This document shows positions 35,407 to 44,914 of a stretch of DNA of 64,000 nt, piece by piece (position 1 is the first letter of the stretch; each line of letters begins with the position of its first letter). The translations under genes and the position numbers were made by a program. The DNA lies in contig NZ_BAOQ01000036.1 in the NCBI RefSeq assembly GCF_000344155.1, positions 1 to 64,000 of the forward strand. The letters are read 5' to 3'. The DNA is from Gordonia paraffinivorans NBRC 108238 (lineage in GTDB: Bacteria > Actinomycetota > Actinomycetes > Mycobacteriales > Mycobacteriaceae). The notes beneath the pieces are model-generated. The model was not told the DNA's origin and made no database searches. It saw only the letters and a list, made by a program, of their open reading frames with translations.

Positions 35407-36447
35407 TCAGCCCTTGTCCGAGGCGTTCTCAGCGGCCCGGTCGGGAGAGCCCTGCGAGTCTGAACCACCGGCGGCCTGGTCCGGGTTCTCCCGGGGATTG
35501 TCGAAGGTGACGTCGATCTCTTGGAAGCCCTTGTTCCGCTGCGCGCGTGCCTGCGCCGAATAGGCGCGCTCGTCACCCTTGGTGAGGATGACGTTGTCGG
35601 TGAACGGCGTCAGCAGCGACCGGGGGTAGAGGTGGTCGACGCGCACCACGTTGGCCTCGAGGCAGAACATCAGCACGATCGACGTGACGTAGAGAAATGC
35701 GAGCAGGCCGAGCACGATCGCGAACACGCCGTTGGTCGCGCTCGCATTCGCGATGACCCGCTCGACGTAGACCGCGCCGAACGTCTGGATCGCCTGCCAG
35801 CACAGAGCCGCGGCGAAGGCGCCCGGGAACACGTCGCGGATCGACAGGTCGCGCGCTGGGCCGAACTGGAAGGCGATGGTGAACACCCCGGTGTTCAGGA
35901 TCACCGAGCCGAGGATCGCGAACCAGCGGTTGGCGACACCCAGGTCGAGGCCGGCGGCGAAGCCGTTGACCACCGTCAGCCCGACGATCGCGAGGCCGAC
36001 GGTCGACAGCAGCACCATGCCGCGCAGCCTGACGAGGATCGGATCGGGCCGTTCGTTGCGGGGAACCGCCCAGATGACGTTCATCGCGTTTTGCACCGCG
36101 ACCGCGACGCCCAGCCCGCCGTAGAGCGCGATCAGTCCGCCGATGATCAGCGTCGGGACACCGCCGCCGAGTTTCTCCGGCTCGCCGAGCTCCGCGCCGA
36201 TGACCGGGATCTGGCTCATCGCCGAGTCGAGGATCCGCTCCTGCAGCGCCGGATTGTCGGCGAGCACGATGCCCAGGATCGTCGAGAACAGCAACAGCAG
36301 CGGGAACAGCGAGATGAACGCGTAGTAGGTGCACATCGCGGCCAGGTACGCGCCCTGGTCGTCGAAGAACTTGTAGATCACCGCGAGCGGGTAGCCGGTC
36401 GCCGGGTGGCGACGTTGGAAGTCGTCGATACGTCCCGACAGCGACAC
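35407..36447 (-). CDS. YihY/BrkB family inner-membrane protein (copy 1)
   Basis: 346 residues with six predicted spans. Family marks are QGAYLAAMCTYYAFISLFPL, QNAMNVIWAVPRNERPD and the long terminal hydrophobic pair up to LFCLEANVVR-like sequence. It ends in an acidic, Gln/Ser-rich cytoplasmic tail with NPRENPDQAAGG. The family was once called ribonuclease BN, but its molecular role is unsettled. A second member lies at 46259-47335. It probably stands alone, with a 5-base gap to the convergent CoA transferase. Confidence 0.9.
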   Translation of the reverse strand: MSLSGRIDDFQRRHPATGYPLAVIYKFFDDQGAYLAAMCTYYAFISLFPLLLLFSTILGIVLADNPALQERILDSAMSQIPVIGAELGEPEKLGGGVPTLIIGGLIALYGGLGVAVAVQNAMNVIWAVPRNERPDPILVRLRGMVLLSTVGLAIVGLTVVNGFAAGLDLGVANRWFAILGSVILNTGVFTIAFQFGPARDLSIRDVFPGAFAAALCWQAIQTFGAVYVERVIANASATNGVFAIVLGLLAFLYVTSIVLMFCLEANVVRVDHLYPRSLLTPFTDNVILTKGDERAYSAQARAQRNKGFQEIDVTFDNPRENPDQAAGGSDSQGSPDRAAENASDKG

Positions 36448-36580
36448 CGCTCACCTTCTGCTCGTCTCCCGCCCACCCCCGACCGGGCGTGCGAGCACGG
36501 CGGGGCGGCACCCACCGGTGCGGCGGGTGTGCTGACCTTAACCCGTGCTTCGATGCGCCGGCCGCAGGGCCGGCGACGTG

Positions 36581-37897
36581 TCAGCGGAACGGGTTCGCCG
36601 CCGGCACCCCGACGGCGCGGAGCGGCCGGCCGAGCTGCCAATACGCGAGTCCGGCCAGACCGCGCGGGAAGAAGCGGGTGGTCGTGGACACCTCGACGCG
36701 CCCGGGGCCGAGAGTGCGCAGTCGGTGGTCGACGAAACCGACACCGAACGCGTCGTCGTGGGCCCGGAACCGGACCAGGTCCGGATCGTTCTCGACCACC
36801 GGAACACCCTGGCCGCGAAGGCTTTTCCACACGCCGTCGACCGTGCCGGCCTCGATCGTGGTCGAGGTCTCCTCGAACACCGTCTCACCCGCCCATTCGG
36901 GGTCGGACGGGATCGGCTCGGCTGCCGGCCGATGTGCGGTCACGTCGCTCCAGCTCGCGCGGGCCGCACCGGATTCGATCCGCTGCAGCGTCGCGCGGAT
37001 CGCCTCGCGGTACGGCGTCGGCCCGCCCGGCGGCGGCGGGATGATCTCGTCGACGTCGCGGTTGCGGCAGACCGCGTCGCACTCGAGCGATTCGATCAGT
37101 GGGCGGGCGACGTTGCCGCGGATCGGGGTCACCAGACGAACCCACCGGCTCGCGACCGACGGGGTCAGGAAGGGGAGTACCACCATGACCCGGCGCCGCA
37201 GACCCGCCTCCTCGGCGTAGATCTGCATCATGTCGCCGTACTCGAGCACGTCCGGTCCGCCGATGTCCCACGTCCGCGACCCCGGTACGTCGGCGGTCGC
37301 CGCCTCGACCAGGTAATGCAGTGCGTCCGCCACGGCGATGGGCTGGATCTCGTTGCTCACCCACCTCGGAGTGGTCATCGCGGGCAGACGCTCGGTGAGG
37401 TGGCGGATCAGCTCGAACGAGGCCGACCCCGAGCCGATCAGGGTGCCGGCCTGCAGCGCGACCGTCTCGACCGGTGAATCGATCAGGATGTCGCCGACCT
37501 CGGCCCGCGACGCGAGGTGTTCGGAGAGCTCGGTGCCCTCCGGATGCAGCCCGCCGAGATACACGATGCGGGACACGCCGCAACGCGTGGCGGCGTCGAC
37601 GACGTTCTCGGCAGAGCGCCGCTCCTCGGCGGCGAAATCGCCGGCGGTGCTCATCGAGTGGACCAGGTGGTACACCACGTCGACGCCCTCGAAGGCGGCG
37701 ACGAGCGAATCCCGGTCCGACAGATCGCCTTTCACGACCTCGGCGTTCGCATCGTCGGTCCACGGCGCCGCGGAGAGCTTCGACGGGGTGCGGGCCAGTG
37801 CGCGTACGCGGTGGCCGCGGTCGAGCAATCGGGGCACCAAGCGGCCGCCGACATAACCGGTGGCGCCGGTGACCAGGCAGGTTCGGGTGTCGTCCAC
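36581..37897 (-). CDS. NAD(P)-binding epimerase-like protein with DUF2867 domain
   Basis: 438 residues from GTG 37897, with AGGAG just upstream; GTG 37909 is an alternative. The first 280 residues are an atypical/extended SDR: LVTGATGYVGGRLVPRLLDRG, VVYHLVHSMS and IVYLGGLHPEG in place of a normal YxxxK site. The last 150 are a DUF2867 domain (GETVFEETSTTIEAGTVDGV, TRFFPRGLAGLAYWQLGRP). The two-domain design is conserved in mycobacteria and relatives, with unknown substrate. It may bind rather than convert its nucleotide-sugar or lipid ligand. Confidence 0.88.
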   Translation of the reverse strand: MDDTRTCLVTGATGYVGGRLVPRLLDRGHRVRALARTPSKLSAAPWTDDANAEVVKGDLSDRDSLVAAFEGVDVVYHLVHSMSTAGDFAAEERRSAENVVDAATRCGVSRIVYLGGLHPEGTELSEHLASRAEVGDILIDSPVETVALQAGTLIGSGSASFELIRHLTERLPAMTTPRWVSNEIQPIAVADALHYLVEAATADVPGSRTWDIGGPDVLEYGDMMQIYAEEAGLRRRVMVVLPFLTPSVASRWVRLVTPIRGNVARPLIESLECDAVCRNRDVDEIIPPPPGGPTPYREAIRATLQRIESGAARASWSDVTAHRPAAEPIPSDPEWAGETVFEETSTTIEAGTVDGVWKSLRGQGVPVVENDPDLVRFRAHDDAFGVGFVDHRLRTLGPGRVEVSTTTRFFPRGLAGLAYWQLGRPLRAVGVPAANPFR

Positions 37898-38026
37898 AGA
37901 ACTCCTCACGTCATGGGGTGGATACCTCAGACGCCGGGAGCGTGAAACATCGCTCGTCGCTCGTCGCTTGCATCGCCACCGGATCGTTGCCTGCGGGACA
38001 CGACCGGGTGACGACGGGACAGGGGG

Positions 38027-38464
38027 TCAGTCGCTGTTCGCCTGCAGCGGCGAATTGACGAACCAGAGGCTCTCCTCGAGCAGGCGCCTGCTCCTCCAGC
38101 CGGTCTCGGTCCGCACCATCGAATGGTGGTAGTTGCCGCCGCAGGTGCTCAGCTCCGTCATCCCGGCGAACTGCATCGGGTTGTAGAACATCGCACGCAC
38201 CTCGGCCCGGTCGCCGTCGAAGCGGTACTCGATGTTGGTGATGAAATGCTGACTGACGGTGACGAACGCGAAACTCTCCTCGAGCCACGCCGCGATCTCG
38301 TCGCGGCCACCCACCTTGCCGAACGGGGCGGAGGAGTAGTCCACCACCGCGTCCTCGGTGAACACCGAGCGCCACAGATCCCAGTCCTTCGTGTCGACCG
38401 CACGGGAGTAGCGGTAGAGCACATCGGCGATCTCGAACCTGTCCGCGATCTCCTGAACGTCCAT
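38027..38464 (-). CDS. SnoaL-like/NTF2-fold protein
   Basis: 145 residues from ATG 38464; GGAGG lies 3 bases upstream of this ATG and directly abuts the ATG at 38467. It has the SnoaL_4/limonene-hydrolase type fold: IADVLYRYSRAVDTKDWDLW, VDYSSAPFGKVGGRDEIAAW, SQHFITNIEYRFDGDRAEVR and a final paired-strand segment SRRLLEESLWF. Family members are dehydratases, hydrolases or dioxygenase subunits; no catalytic assignment is possible here. It is unrelated in detail to the NTF2-like protein at 8204. Confidence 0.83.
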   Translation of the reverse strand: MDVQEIADRFEIADVLYRYSRAVDTKDWDLWRSVFTEDAVVDYSSAPFGKVGGRDEIAAWLEESFAFVTVSQHFITNIEYRFDGDRAEVRAMFYNPMQFAGMTELSTCGGNYHHSMVRTETGWRSRRLLEESLWFVNSPLQANSD

Positions 38465-38542
38465 CATCCTCCGATCCGAGGCGTCAACCGACGAGGCGAC
38501 TATAGGCACCCTGCGGGGTCGTGCGGGCTGGTTCGCGAGTGA

Positions 38543-38572
38543 CCGGCTCGCGCGGTCGTCCGCGCGAGCCGG
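38543..38572 (-). terminator. Terminator hairpin after the truncated lipase
   Basis: CCGGCTCGCGCG (38543-38554) pairs perfectly with CGCGCGAGCCGG (38561-38572) over a 6-base loop, 6 bases beyond the stop of the leftward lipase gene. It is one of the strongest hairpins in the window. Confidence 0.8.
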
Positions 38573-38577
38573 CGGGT

Positions 38578-39327
38578 TCACCGCCCGAGAGCGGCTGCCT
38601 TCTCGTTCAGCCAGGACAACGCCCGGAGTTCTCCGACCATCCCGATGCCGTGCCCGAAGAAGGTGCCGGGCAGGAACAGCGGGAGGTGCTGGGTCTCCAC
38701 CGTGACGTCGGCTCCCTTCGCCCGCCAGGAGCGGACCATGCGGTCGGTGCCGAGCGGGTCGACGACGTCGTCGCCCCGGTTCTGCGACACCAGGACGGGC
38801 ATCTTCGGTGCGACGCGACCCAACCGCTGCTCGTCGACCGCGGTCCGGAACGGTTCCTTGTCCAGGTAGGCGCGGATGGGACGACCGTCCTTCGTGTAGA
38901 AGGTGGTCGGCACGAACGGCAGCATGCGCATCACGTCGAAGACGCAGTAGGAGTTGACATCTCGCAGCACGCTGCGACCGAGCTGGTTGAACACCGAGAG
39001 GAACGCGTCACGGTGCTGCGGGTAGGCGGCGATGAACCCGTTGACGACCCATCCGACGCCGCCGCCGAGCAGGCTGCCGTCACCGAGCCTGGCCAGATCG
39101 GCGAGATCGGGTGCCGGGGCTCCGGCGAATGCGGCGAAGACCGGCAGCTCCGGCGCATAGGACGCGGCCAGCTCGGCCGCGGACCCGGCGGCGAAACCGC
39201 CCTCGGAGTAGCCCCAGAAGGCGACCGGCGCCGTCGCGCTGACCCCGAACCTCGGGTTCCGGGCGACGCGGGCCATGTCGATCATCGAGGTGCCCAGGGC
39301 AGCGGATTCGGAAAAAACCCAGCTCAC
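38578..39327 (-). pseudogene. Secreted lipase, N-terminal third missing
   Basis: 249 residues remain of a secretory (LIP-type) lipase. The nucleophile elbow is WGYSEGGFAAG near residue 40, where intact proteins have it near residue 190, and the catalytic acid/base region reads GDDVVDPLGT and FGHGIGMV. There is no signal peptide and no first half of the alpha/beta fold. The upstream 40 bases make no sense in any frame, and the next gene begins at once. The remaining ATG/GTG starts lack a ribosome-binding site. A strong terminator still follows. Confidence 0.7.
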
Positions 39328-39377
39328 CGCCGCCGTTCGACGCGAGGGATGTGAGCCCGCGGGTCAGAAGACGTGCT

Positions 39378-39953
39378 CTATCGGCGCCTCGCGCCCCGCA
39401 CCGCTGCGCGTCCCGCGAGACCCGCGACCACGGTGGCGGCGACCCACGGGCCACCGACCAGGATCGGGTCGATCCAGGCGTGATTGTTGTCGGCCCGCTT
39501 TGCGCCCACGCGGGACGACCACCCGTGGTGGGTGAGTTCCGCTTTCACCCCGGTCTCGGTGATCGGGTTGTCGGGCCGTCCCTCGGCGAAGGACCGCACA
39601 TGGGCCTCGGTCGCGGCCACCCGGTCGGCGGCGAGCAGGATCAACCAGTGCGCGGCGCGCGCCTCGCTGAACCGGTACGCCCTGCGGCGCACGATCCCGG
39701 ACAACCCGCCCATCGGAGTCGACGTCCCGAACACCGGCGGCAGGAAGGCGTGTTCATTCGAGCGTTCCCGGCCTTCGCGACCCGGCTGCTCCTCCGGCAC
39801 CTGCCAGTGGACTCCCGGCGCCGGACCGACCGGGAGCTCCTTCGGCACGGCGGGCCGATCCGCGGGATCGGCGTCGACACCCCAGCCCGGGATGCGCTCG
39901 ACGAGAGCCGAGGTGTCCGGGTCGTTCGGCCGGTCTGCAGGGTATGCGGGCAT
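39378..39953 (-). CDS. Hypothetical protein downstream of alcohol dehydrogenase
   Basis: 191 residues. The N-terminal half is hydrophilic and rich in Pro/Asp (VPKELPVGPAPGVHWQVPEE). The middle is basic-helical (GIVRRRAYRFSEARAAHWLI), and a short hydrophobic stretch near the C-terminus (ILVGGPWVAATVVAGLAG) could anchor it in the membrane before a basic end. Its ATG is 10 bases after the alcohol dehydrogenase stop, so the two are an operon. The family is not recognised. Confidence 0.7.
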   Translation of the reverse strand: MPAYPADRPNDPDTSALVERIPGWGVDADPADRPAVPKELPVGPAPGVHWQVPEEQPGREGRERSNEHAFLPPVFGTSTPMGGLSGIVRRRAYRFSEARAAHWLILLAADRVAATEAHVRSFAEGRPDNPITETGVKAELTHHGWSSRVGAKRADNNHAWIDPILVGGPWVAATVVAGLAGRAAVRGARRR

Positions 39954-39962
39954 CGAATCCTC

Positions 39963-41132
39963 CTAGCCCTCGGCGACGATGATGGGTTTGACACACCCAT
40001 CGAGCTTGGACGAGAAGATGTGGTGGCCCTCGGCGATGTGCTCGAGCGGGATTCGGTGCGTCACGATGTCATTCGGCTTGAGATAGCCGTTGCGGATGTG
40101 GTCGAACAGGCGCGGCCACTGCCGCTTGACCGGGCACTGGTTCATGTTGATCGTGAGCCCCTTGTTCAAGGCGTCGCCGAACCTGACGGCGCTGAAAATC
40201 GGGCCGTACGCACCCATCACGGAGACGGTTCCGCCTTTCCGGACCGAATCGATCGCCCAGTTGAGGGCGACCGGCGACCCGCCCTGGAGCTTCAACTTGG
40301 CCGCGGTGACGTGTTGGAGGAAGTTCCCGTCGGCCTCGGCGCCCACGGCGTCGATGACCCGGTCGGCGCCGATGTTGTCGGTGATGTTCTTCAGGTGGAC
40401 GACGATGTCGTCGTACTCGGCGAAGTTGTAGGTCTCCGCGAAGGCGAACGATCGCGCCTTCTCCAGCCGGTATTCCAGATGGTCGATGACGATGACGCGT
40501 CCCGCGCCCATGAACCACGCCGATCGTGCTGCGTAGAGGCCGACCGGTCCTGCGCCGAAGACGATGACCGTCTCGCCCGGCCGGATGTCGGCCAGCTGCG
40601 CACCGAAGTATCCCGTCGCGAGCGCATCGGTGAGCAGTAGCGCATCCTCGAGATCCATCCACTCCGGTATGACGCTCGGTCCGACGTCGGCGAACGGAAC
40701 CCGGACGAACTCCGCCTGCCCGCCGTCGTAGCCACCACAGGTGTGCGAGTATCCGTAGATCCCGCCCACTGCCGTCGCGTTCGGATTCACGTTGTGGCAG
40801 TTGGAATACAGCCCTCTCGCACAGAAGTAGCAGGTGCCGCAGTACACGTTGAAGGGGACCATCACCCGGTCGCCGACCCGGAGGTTCCGCACCGACCCGC
40901 CGACCCTCTCGACGACGCCGATGAACTCATGACCGAAGGTCATGCCGGGCCGGGTGTCCGGCATCATCCCGTGGTAGAGATGCAGGTCCGAGCCGCAGAT
41001 CGCCGCGTGCGTGACGCGCACGATGGCGTCGTTGGGATGCTCGATGCGGGGCACCGGTTTCTCCTCGACGCGCACTTTGTACGGTCCGCGGTACACCATT
41101 GCACGCATCGTGTCGGAGGTCCTCGGCGTCAT
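39963..41132 (-). CDS. Zinc-dependent alcohol dehydrogenase (formaldehyde-dehydrogenase-like)
   Basis: 389 residues. The catalytic zinc site is AICGSDLHLYHG and FGHEFIGVVE. The structural zinc cluster has only some of the four cysteines in CGTCYFCARGLYSNCHN, in the variant typical of the glutathione-independent FDH-like group. The NAD site is VIVFGAGPVGLYAARSAWFM. The enzyme oxidises an alcohol or aldehyde hydrate; the substrate is unknown. ATG 41132 is used, and ATG 41108 (MRAMVYRGP) is an alternative. It leads a two-gene operon with 39378-39953. Confidence 0.9.
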   Translation of the reverse strand: MTPRTSDTMRAMVYRGPYKVRVEEKPVPRIEHPNDAIVRVTHAAICGSDLHLYHGMMPDTRPGMTFGHEFIGVVERVGGSVRNLRVGDRVMVPFNVYCGTCYFCARGLYSNCHNVNPNATAVGGIYGYSHTCGGYDGGQAEFVRVPFADVGPSVIPEWMDLEDALLLTDALATGYFGAQLADIRPGETVIVFGAGPVGLYAARSAWFMGAGRVIVIDHLEYRLEKARSFAFAETYNFAEYDDIVVHLKNITDNIGADRVIDAVGAEADGNFLQHVTAAKLKLQGGSPVALNWAIDSVRKGGTVSVMGAYGPIFSAVRFGDALNKGLTINMNQCPVKRQWPRLFDHIRNGYLKPNDIVTHRIPLEHIAEGHHIFSSKLDGCVKPIIVAEG

Positions 41133-41270
41133 GGGCGGCGGTTACCCGCACCTGGTCCTCACAAACGTGCATGCGATCCGGTCACATCAGCACCTCCTGA
41201 CCGATCGCCACGGCCGGTGACGGTGTAGAAATGGACGCGGTCATGTGGAGGACCGCGAAAGGAACGAGCA

Positions 41271-42065
41271 ATGTCAGTCGTGTCGTATGTGATCGCCGGA
41301 TCCGAGGCCACCGGTGGCGCCGGGATCCAGGCCGACCTGCGCACCTTCGCCCAGCTCGGTACCTACGGGGTCGGGACCATCACCTGCATCGTCTCGTTCG
41401 ACCCGAAGGCGGGATGGGGGCACCGCTTCGTCCCGGTCGACGCCGGCGTCATCGCCGACCAGATCGAGGCGGCCACGGTCGCGCATGAACCCGAGGTCGT
41501 GAAGATCGGCATGCTCGGAACGCCCGCGACCATCTCGACGGTCGCCGAGGCGTTGTCCTCCCGGACGTGGCGCCACGTCGTCGTCGACCCCGTCCTGATC
41601 TGCAAGGGCCAGGAGCCCGGTGCCGCACTCGACACCGACAACGCGCTCCGCGCCGAGATCCTCCCGCTGGCCACCGTGGTGACCCCGAACCTGTTCGAGG
41701 CGGCGACCCTGGCCGGGATGGATGAGCTGACCAGCGTCGACGACCTCGCCGAGGCCGCGCGGCGCATCGCCGACCTTGGCCCGAGGTACGTGGTCGTCAA
41801 GGGCGGCGTCGGCCTCCCCGGCGACGAGGCGATCGACGTCTTCTTCGACGGCACCGACGTCACCATCCTGCGAGCGCCCAAGGTCGGCGACGAACGCGTG
41901 TCCGGTGCGGGCTGTGTGTTCGCGGCCGCGACCACCGCGGAGCTCACCAAGGGCGCCGAGGTCGTCGACGCGGTCCGCAAGGCCAAGGAGTACACGCACG
42001 CCGGCATCGTCGGACGCCTGTCCTCGACCGCGCCGTTCGACGCCGTCTGGCACGGACAGAAGTAG
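41271..42065 (+). CDS. Hydroxymethylpyrimidine/pyridoxal kinase-like (ThiD/PdxK group)
   Basis: 264 residues, ribokinase fold. AGSEATGGAGIQADLRTF at the N-terminus binds substrate, KIGMLGTPATIS and VVDPVLICK follow, and the ATP/anion hole lies in VSGAGCVFAAATTAELTKG (G-x-G-x-x-F instead of GTGD). That variant end and the MSVVSYVIAGSEATGG start are those of the Gram-positive ThiD2/PdxK type, which acts on pyridoxine or HMP. Which vitamin is used here is not settled. It is monocistronic, with AGGAACG before the ATG. Confidence 0.85.
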   Translation: MSVVSYVIAGSEATGGAGIQADLRTFAQLGTYGVGTITCIVSFDPKAGWGHRFVPVDAGVIADQIEAATVAHEPEVVKIGMLGTPATISTVAEALSSRTWRHVVVDPVLICKGQEPGAALDTDNALRAEILPLATVVTPNLFEAATLAGMDELTSVDDLAEAARRIADLGPRYVVVKGGVGLPGDEAIDVFFDGTDVTILRAPKVGDERVSGAGCVFAAATTAELTKGAEVVDAVRKAKEYTHAGIVGRLSSTAPFDAVWHGQK

Positions 42066-42137
42066 GCCGGCGACCCGGTCTCCCCGGGCTACGGCATGCT
42101 GTAGGCAGCACCACCGCCGTCCAGCCGGGAGGAACAG

Positions 42138-43619
42138 GTGACCGCACCAACCCCAGACGCCGTCGACGTCCTGATCATCGGGGCGGGGATCTCCGGGATC
42201 GGAGCCGCGCGCTATCTGCGGACCGAGCACCCGACCAAGACGTTCGCCATCCTCGAGGCACGTGCCGCCGCCGGCGGCACCTGGGATCTGTTCCGCTACC
42301 CGGGCATCAGGTCCGACTCCGACCTTCACACGTTCGGCTACGAGTTCAAGCCGTGGACGGACAAGCAGGCGATCGCCGACGCCCCGCGGATCCTCGACTA
42401 CCTGAACGAGACCATCGAGGAGAACGGACTCGCCGACCACATCCGGTACCAGCACCGGGTGGTCTCGGCGGCGTGGTCGTCCGACGAGGCGCGCTGGACC
42501 GTCGACATCGAACGCACCGACACCGGCGAGCCGGTTCGGATCAGCGCGCGGTGGATCTTCTGCGGTTCGGGCTACTACGACTACGACGAGGGGTACAGCC
42601 CCGATTTCCCCGGGCAGGATCGCTTCCGCGGGACGATCGTGCATCCCCAGCACTGGCCCGACGATCTCGACTACAAGGACAAGCGTGTCGTCGTCATCGG
42701 CAGCGGCGCGACGGCGGTCACCCTCCTGCCCGCGATGGCCGACGACGCCGCGCACATCACCATGCTGCAGCGCACGCCGACCTACATCATCCCGCTGCCG
42801 CGCGAGGACGCGATCGCGAACACGCTCAAGAAGGTGCTCGGCAACGAGCGCGGGTACGCGCTGACCAGACAGAAGAACATCCTGCAGCAACGGGTGCTGT
42901 ACGAGTTGTGCCAGCGTTTCCCGGGCCCTGCGCGACGAGTGATCCGCAAGATCAACGAATCGCAACTGCCCGAGGGCTTTCCGGTGGACACCCACTTCAA
43001 CCCGCCCTACAACCCGTGGGACCAGCGCCTGTGCGTGGTGCCCGATGCCGACCTGTACCGCGCCATCCGCGGGGGCAAGGCGTCGGTCGTCACCGACCGG
43101 ATCGAGACGTTCACCGAGACCGGTATCCGACTGGAGAGCGGAACCGAGCTCGAGGCCGACATCATCGTCACCGCAACAGGTCTCAACATCAAGATCATCG
43201 GCGGCATCGACCTGACCGTCGACGGGAGGCCGGTGTCGTTGCCGGACACCGTGGTGTACCGCGGGATGATGCTGTCCGGCGTCCCCAACTTCGCGCTGGC
43301 GATCGGATACACCAACGCCTCGTGGACGCTGAAGATCGGCCTCATCTGCGAGTACTTCTGCAAGTTGCTGCGCCACCTGGATGCTCATGGTTACGACGCG
43401 GTGTGGGCGGAGGCCGACCCGGCCATGCCGACACGGCCCCTGCTCGACTTCGGCGCCGGCTACGTCCAGCGCGCGCTCGATCGGCTCCCGAAGCAGGGAC
43501 CGAAGGCGCCGTGGCTGATGTCGATGAGCTACTACACCGACCGCCGACTGCTCCGCGGAGACGTCGCGGACGAGAACCTGCATTTCGCCCGGGCTCGGCA
43601 GCCCGAGCCGGCCGACTGA
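42138..43619 (+). CDS. ethA: EthA-like Baeyer-Villiger flavin monooxygenase
   Basis: 493 residues. The FAD loop is GAGISGIGAARYL. The Baeyer-Villiger/FMO region reads GGTWDLFRYPGIRSDSDLHT, the NADPH loop GSGATAVTLLPAM, and the fingerprint region IVHPQHWPDDLDY. Late segments NPPYNPWDQRLCVVPDADLY and RGMMLSGVPNFALAIGYTNA closely follow M. tuberculosis EthA, the activator of ethionamide and a ketone monooxygenase. No EthR-type TetR gene is adjacent. It should insert oxygen into ketones using NADPH. Confidence 0.9.
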   Translation: MTAPTPDAVDVLIIGAGISGIGAARYLRTEHPTKTFAILEARAAAGGTWDLFRYPGIRSDSDLHTFGYEFKPWTDKQAIADAPRILDYLNETIEENGLADHIRYQHRVVSAAWSSDEARWTVDIERTDTGEPVRISARWIFCGSGYYDYDEGYSPDFPGQDRFRGTIVHPQHWPDDLDYKDKRVVVIGSGATAVTLLPAMADDAAHITMLQRTPTYIIPLPREDAIANTLKKVLGNERGYALTRQKNILQQRVLYELCQRFPGPARRVIRKINESQLPEGFPVDTHFNPPYNPWDQRLCVVPDADLYRAIRGGKASVVTDRIETFTETGIRLESGTELEADIIVTATGLNIKIIGGIDLTVDGRPVSLPDTVVYRGMMLSGVPNFALAIGYTNASWTLKIGLICEYFCKLLRHLDAHGYDAVWAEADPAMPTRPLLDFGAGYVQRALDRLPKQGPKAPWLMSMSYYTDRRLLRGDVADENLHFARARQPEPAD

Positions 43620-43632
43620 GCCCCACCTGACG

Positions 43633-44841
43633 TCAGCCGCCGGGTGGCGACGCCTCGCGGCGGCCGAGTCTCTCGACGATGAGACCGACGCCGATGCCGT
43701 GGAGGACGACACTGCCGAGCACGGTCACCGTCATCGCGTACAGGGCGACGTTCGCGAACATGCCGTCGAGATCGTTGAATGCGAGCAAACCGAACACGAT
43801 CGAGGCCGTACCCCGGGGGCCGAACACCCCGAGGAGCATTCGATCGCGCCGGCCGATGTCCGAACGCACGAGCGCCAGGTACACGGGCACGATCCGCAGC
43901 ACCGTGAGTGCGGCTACGGCGAGCACGACGATCTCCCAGATGAACCCGAGCTCGAAGACCAGCACACACGTGCACCCGAAGACGAACCACATGGTGAGTG
44001 AGGCAAGTGCCCCGACGTCGTCGACGAGGCTGAGCTGCGCCTCGTCCGGCGTGTTCGTGCGTGCCGCCTTGTAGGCGATCCCACAGACGAACGCCGCGAC
44101 GAATCCGTTTCCGTCCAGCTCGACCGAACAGCCGTAGGCGAGGATCGGGATCAACAGCAGGCTGATGCGGACCGACTGGGCGGTGGCGAGTCCCCGGCGT
44201 TCGGAGAAGTTCGTCAGCCTCGCCGCGAAGAACCCGATGAGGCTTCCGGCCAGGACCGCCCACAATGCCGCGGGCACCGCGTCCTCGAGCGCGGCAGCGG
44301 GGGAGGCGGCCTTCGCGTGGTCGCCTGCGAGGGCGAGGGCGAAGACGAAGAACGGCGCGACGATGCCGTCGTTGTAGCCGCTCTCGACCGCCAGGAGATG
44401 TCGCACCCGCTCCGGGACGCGGCGGTCCCGGACCAGCGAGGAGGTGGGCGTCAGGTCCATGGGTATGACCACGCACGCGATGAGCAGCGCGAGCCCCACC
44501 GACATCGACGGCACCAGCGCGAGCCCGAGCAGCATGCAGGCAGCCACCGACAGCGGCATCGCGATGAACAACAGCCGCAACGACGTTCCGCGCTCACCGG
44601 CGAAGAATCCGCCGCGCACTTCGATGGCGTCGACGAAGAGCAGGATGGCGAGGATGAGCTCGACGACCGGTTCGGCGATGTCGGTGTCGAGTGCCGTACC
44701 GATCGGATTGCTCGTCGCCAGACCGATGACGACCCCGGTGATCACCATCGGCACCGCGCCGGAGACGCGAAAGCGCGCCAGTGTCCCTGCGACGAAAGAC
44801 CATCCGATGATCACCACGATGCCGATCAGGACGGACGCCAT
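43633..44841 (-). CDS. CPA1-type cation:proton antiporter
   Basis: 402 residues with eleven to twelve hydrophobic spans from MASVLIGIVVIIGWSFVAG on. The transport-site motif is present as IPMDLTPTSSLV and AVESGYNDGIVAPFF, where the ND pair is characteristic of CPA1 sodium/proton exchangers. There is no C-terminal regulatory (TrkA) domain. It should exchange Na+ or K+ for H+ and support pH and salt balance. Its start is divergent from the DUF1622 gene. Confidence 0.88.
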   Translation of the reverse strand: MASVLIGIVVIIGWSFVAGTLARFRVSGAVPMVITGVVIGLATSNPIGTALDTDIAEPVVELILAILLFVDAIEVRGGFFAGERGTSLRLLFIAMPLSVAACMLLGLALVPSMSVGLALLIACVVIPMDLTPTSSLVRDRRVPERVRHLLAVESGYNDGIVAPFFVFALALAGDHAKAASPAAALEDAVPAALWAVLAGSLIGFFAARLTNFSERRGLATAQSVRISLLLIPILAYGCSVELDGNGFVAAFVCGIAYKAARTNTPDEAQLSLVDDVGALASLTMWFVFGCTCVLVFELGFIWEIVVLAVAALTVLRIVPVYLALVRSDIGRRDRMLLGVFGPRGTASIVFGLLAFNDLDGMFANVALYAMTVTVLGSVVLHGIGVGLIVERLGRREASPPGG

Positions 44842-44914
44842 CGACGAATCCTAACCCGGCAAACCGGCCACTTCAGCGGTTGCGCGCAAGGCCGCATGCG
44901 TAGGGTTTTCGAGC

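Noticed and set aside
41274..43712. 812-codon minus frame opposite the ThiD-like and EthA-like genes
   Set aside because: It is a GC-rich shadow crossing two well-supported forward genes; low-complexity translation.
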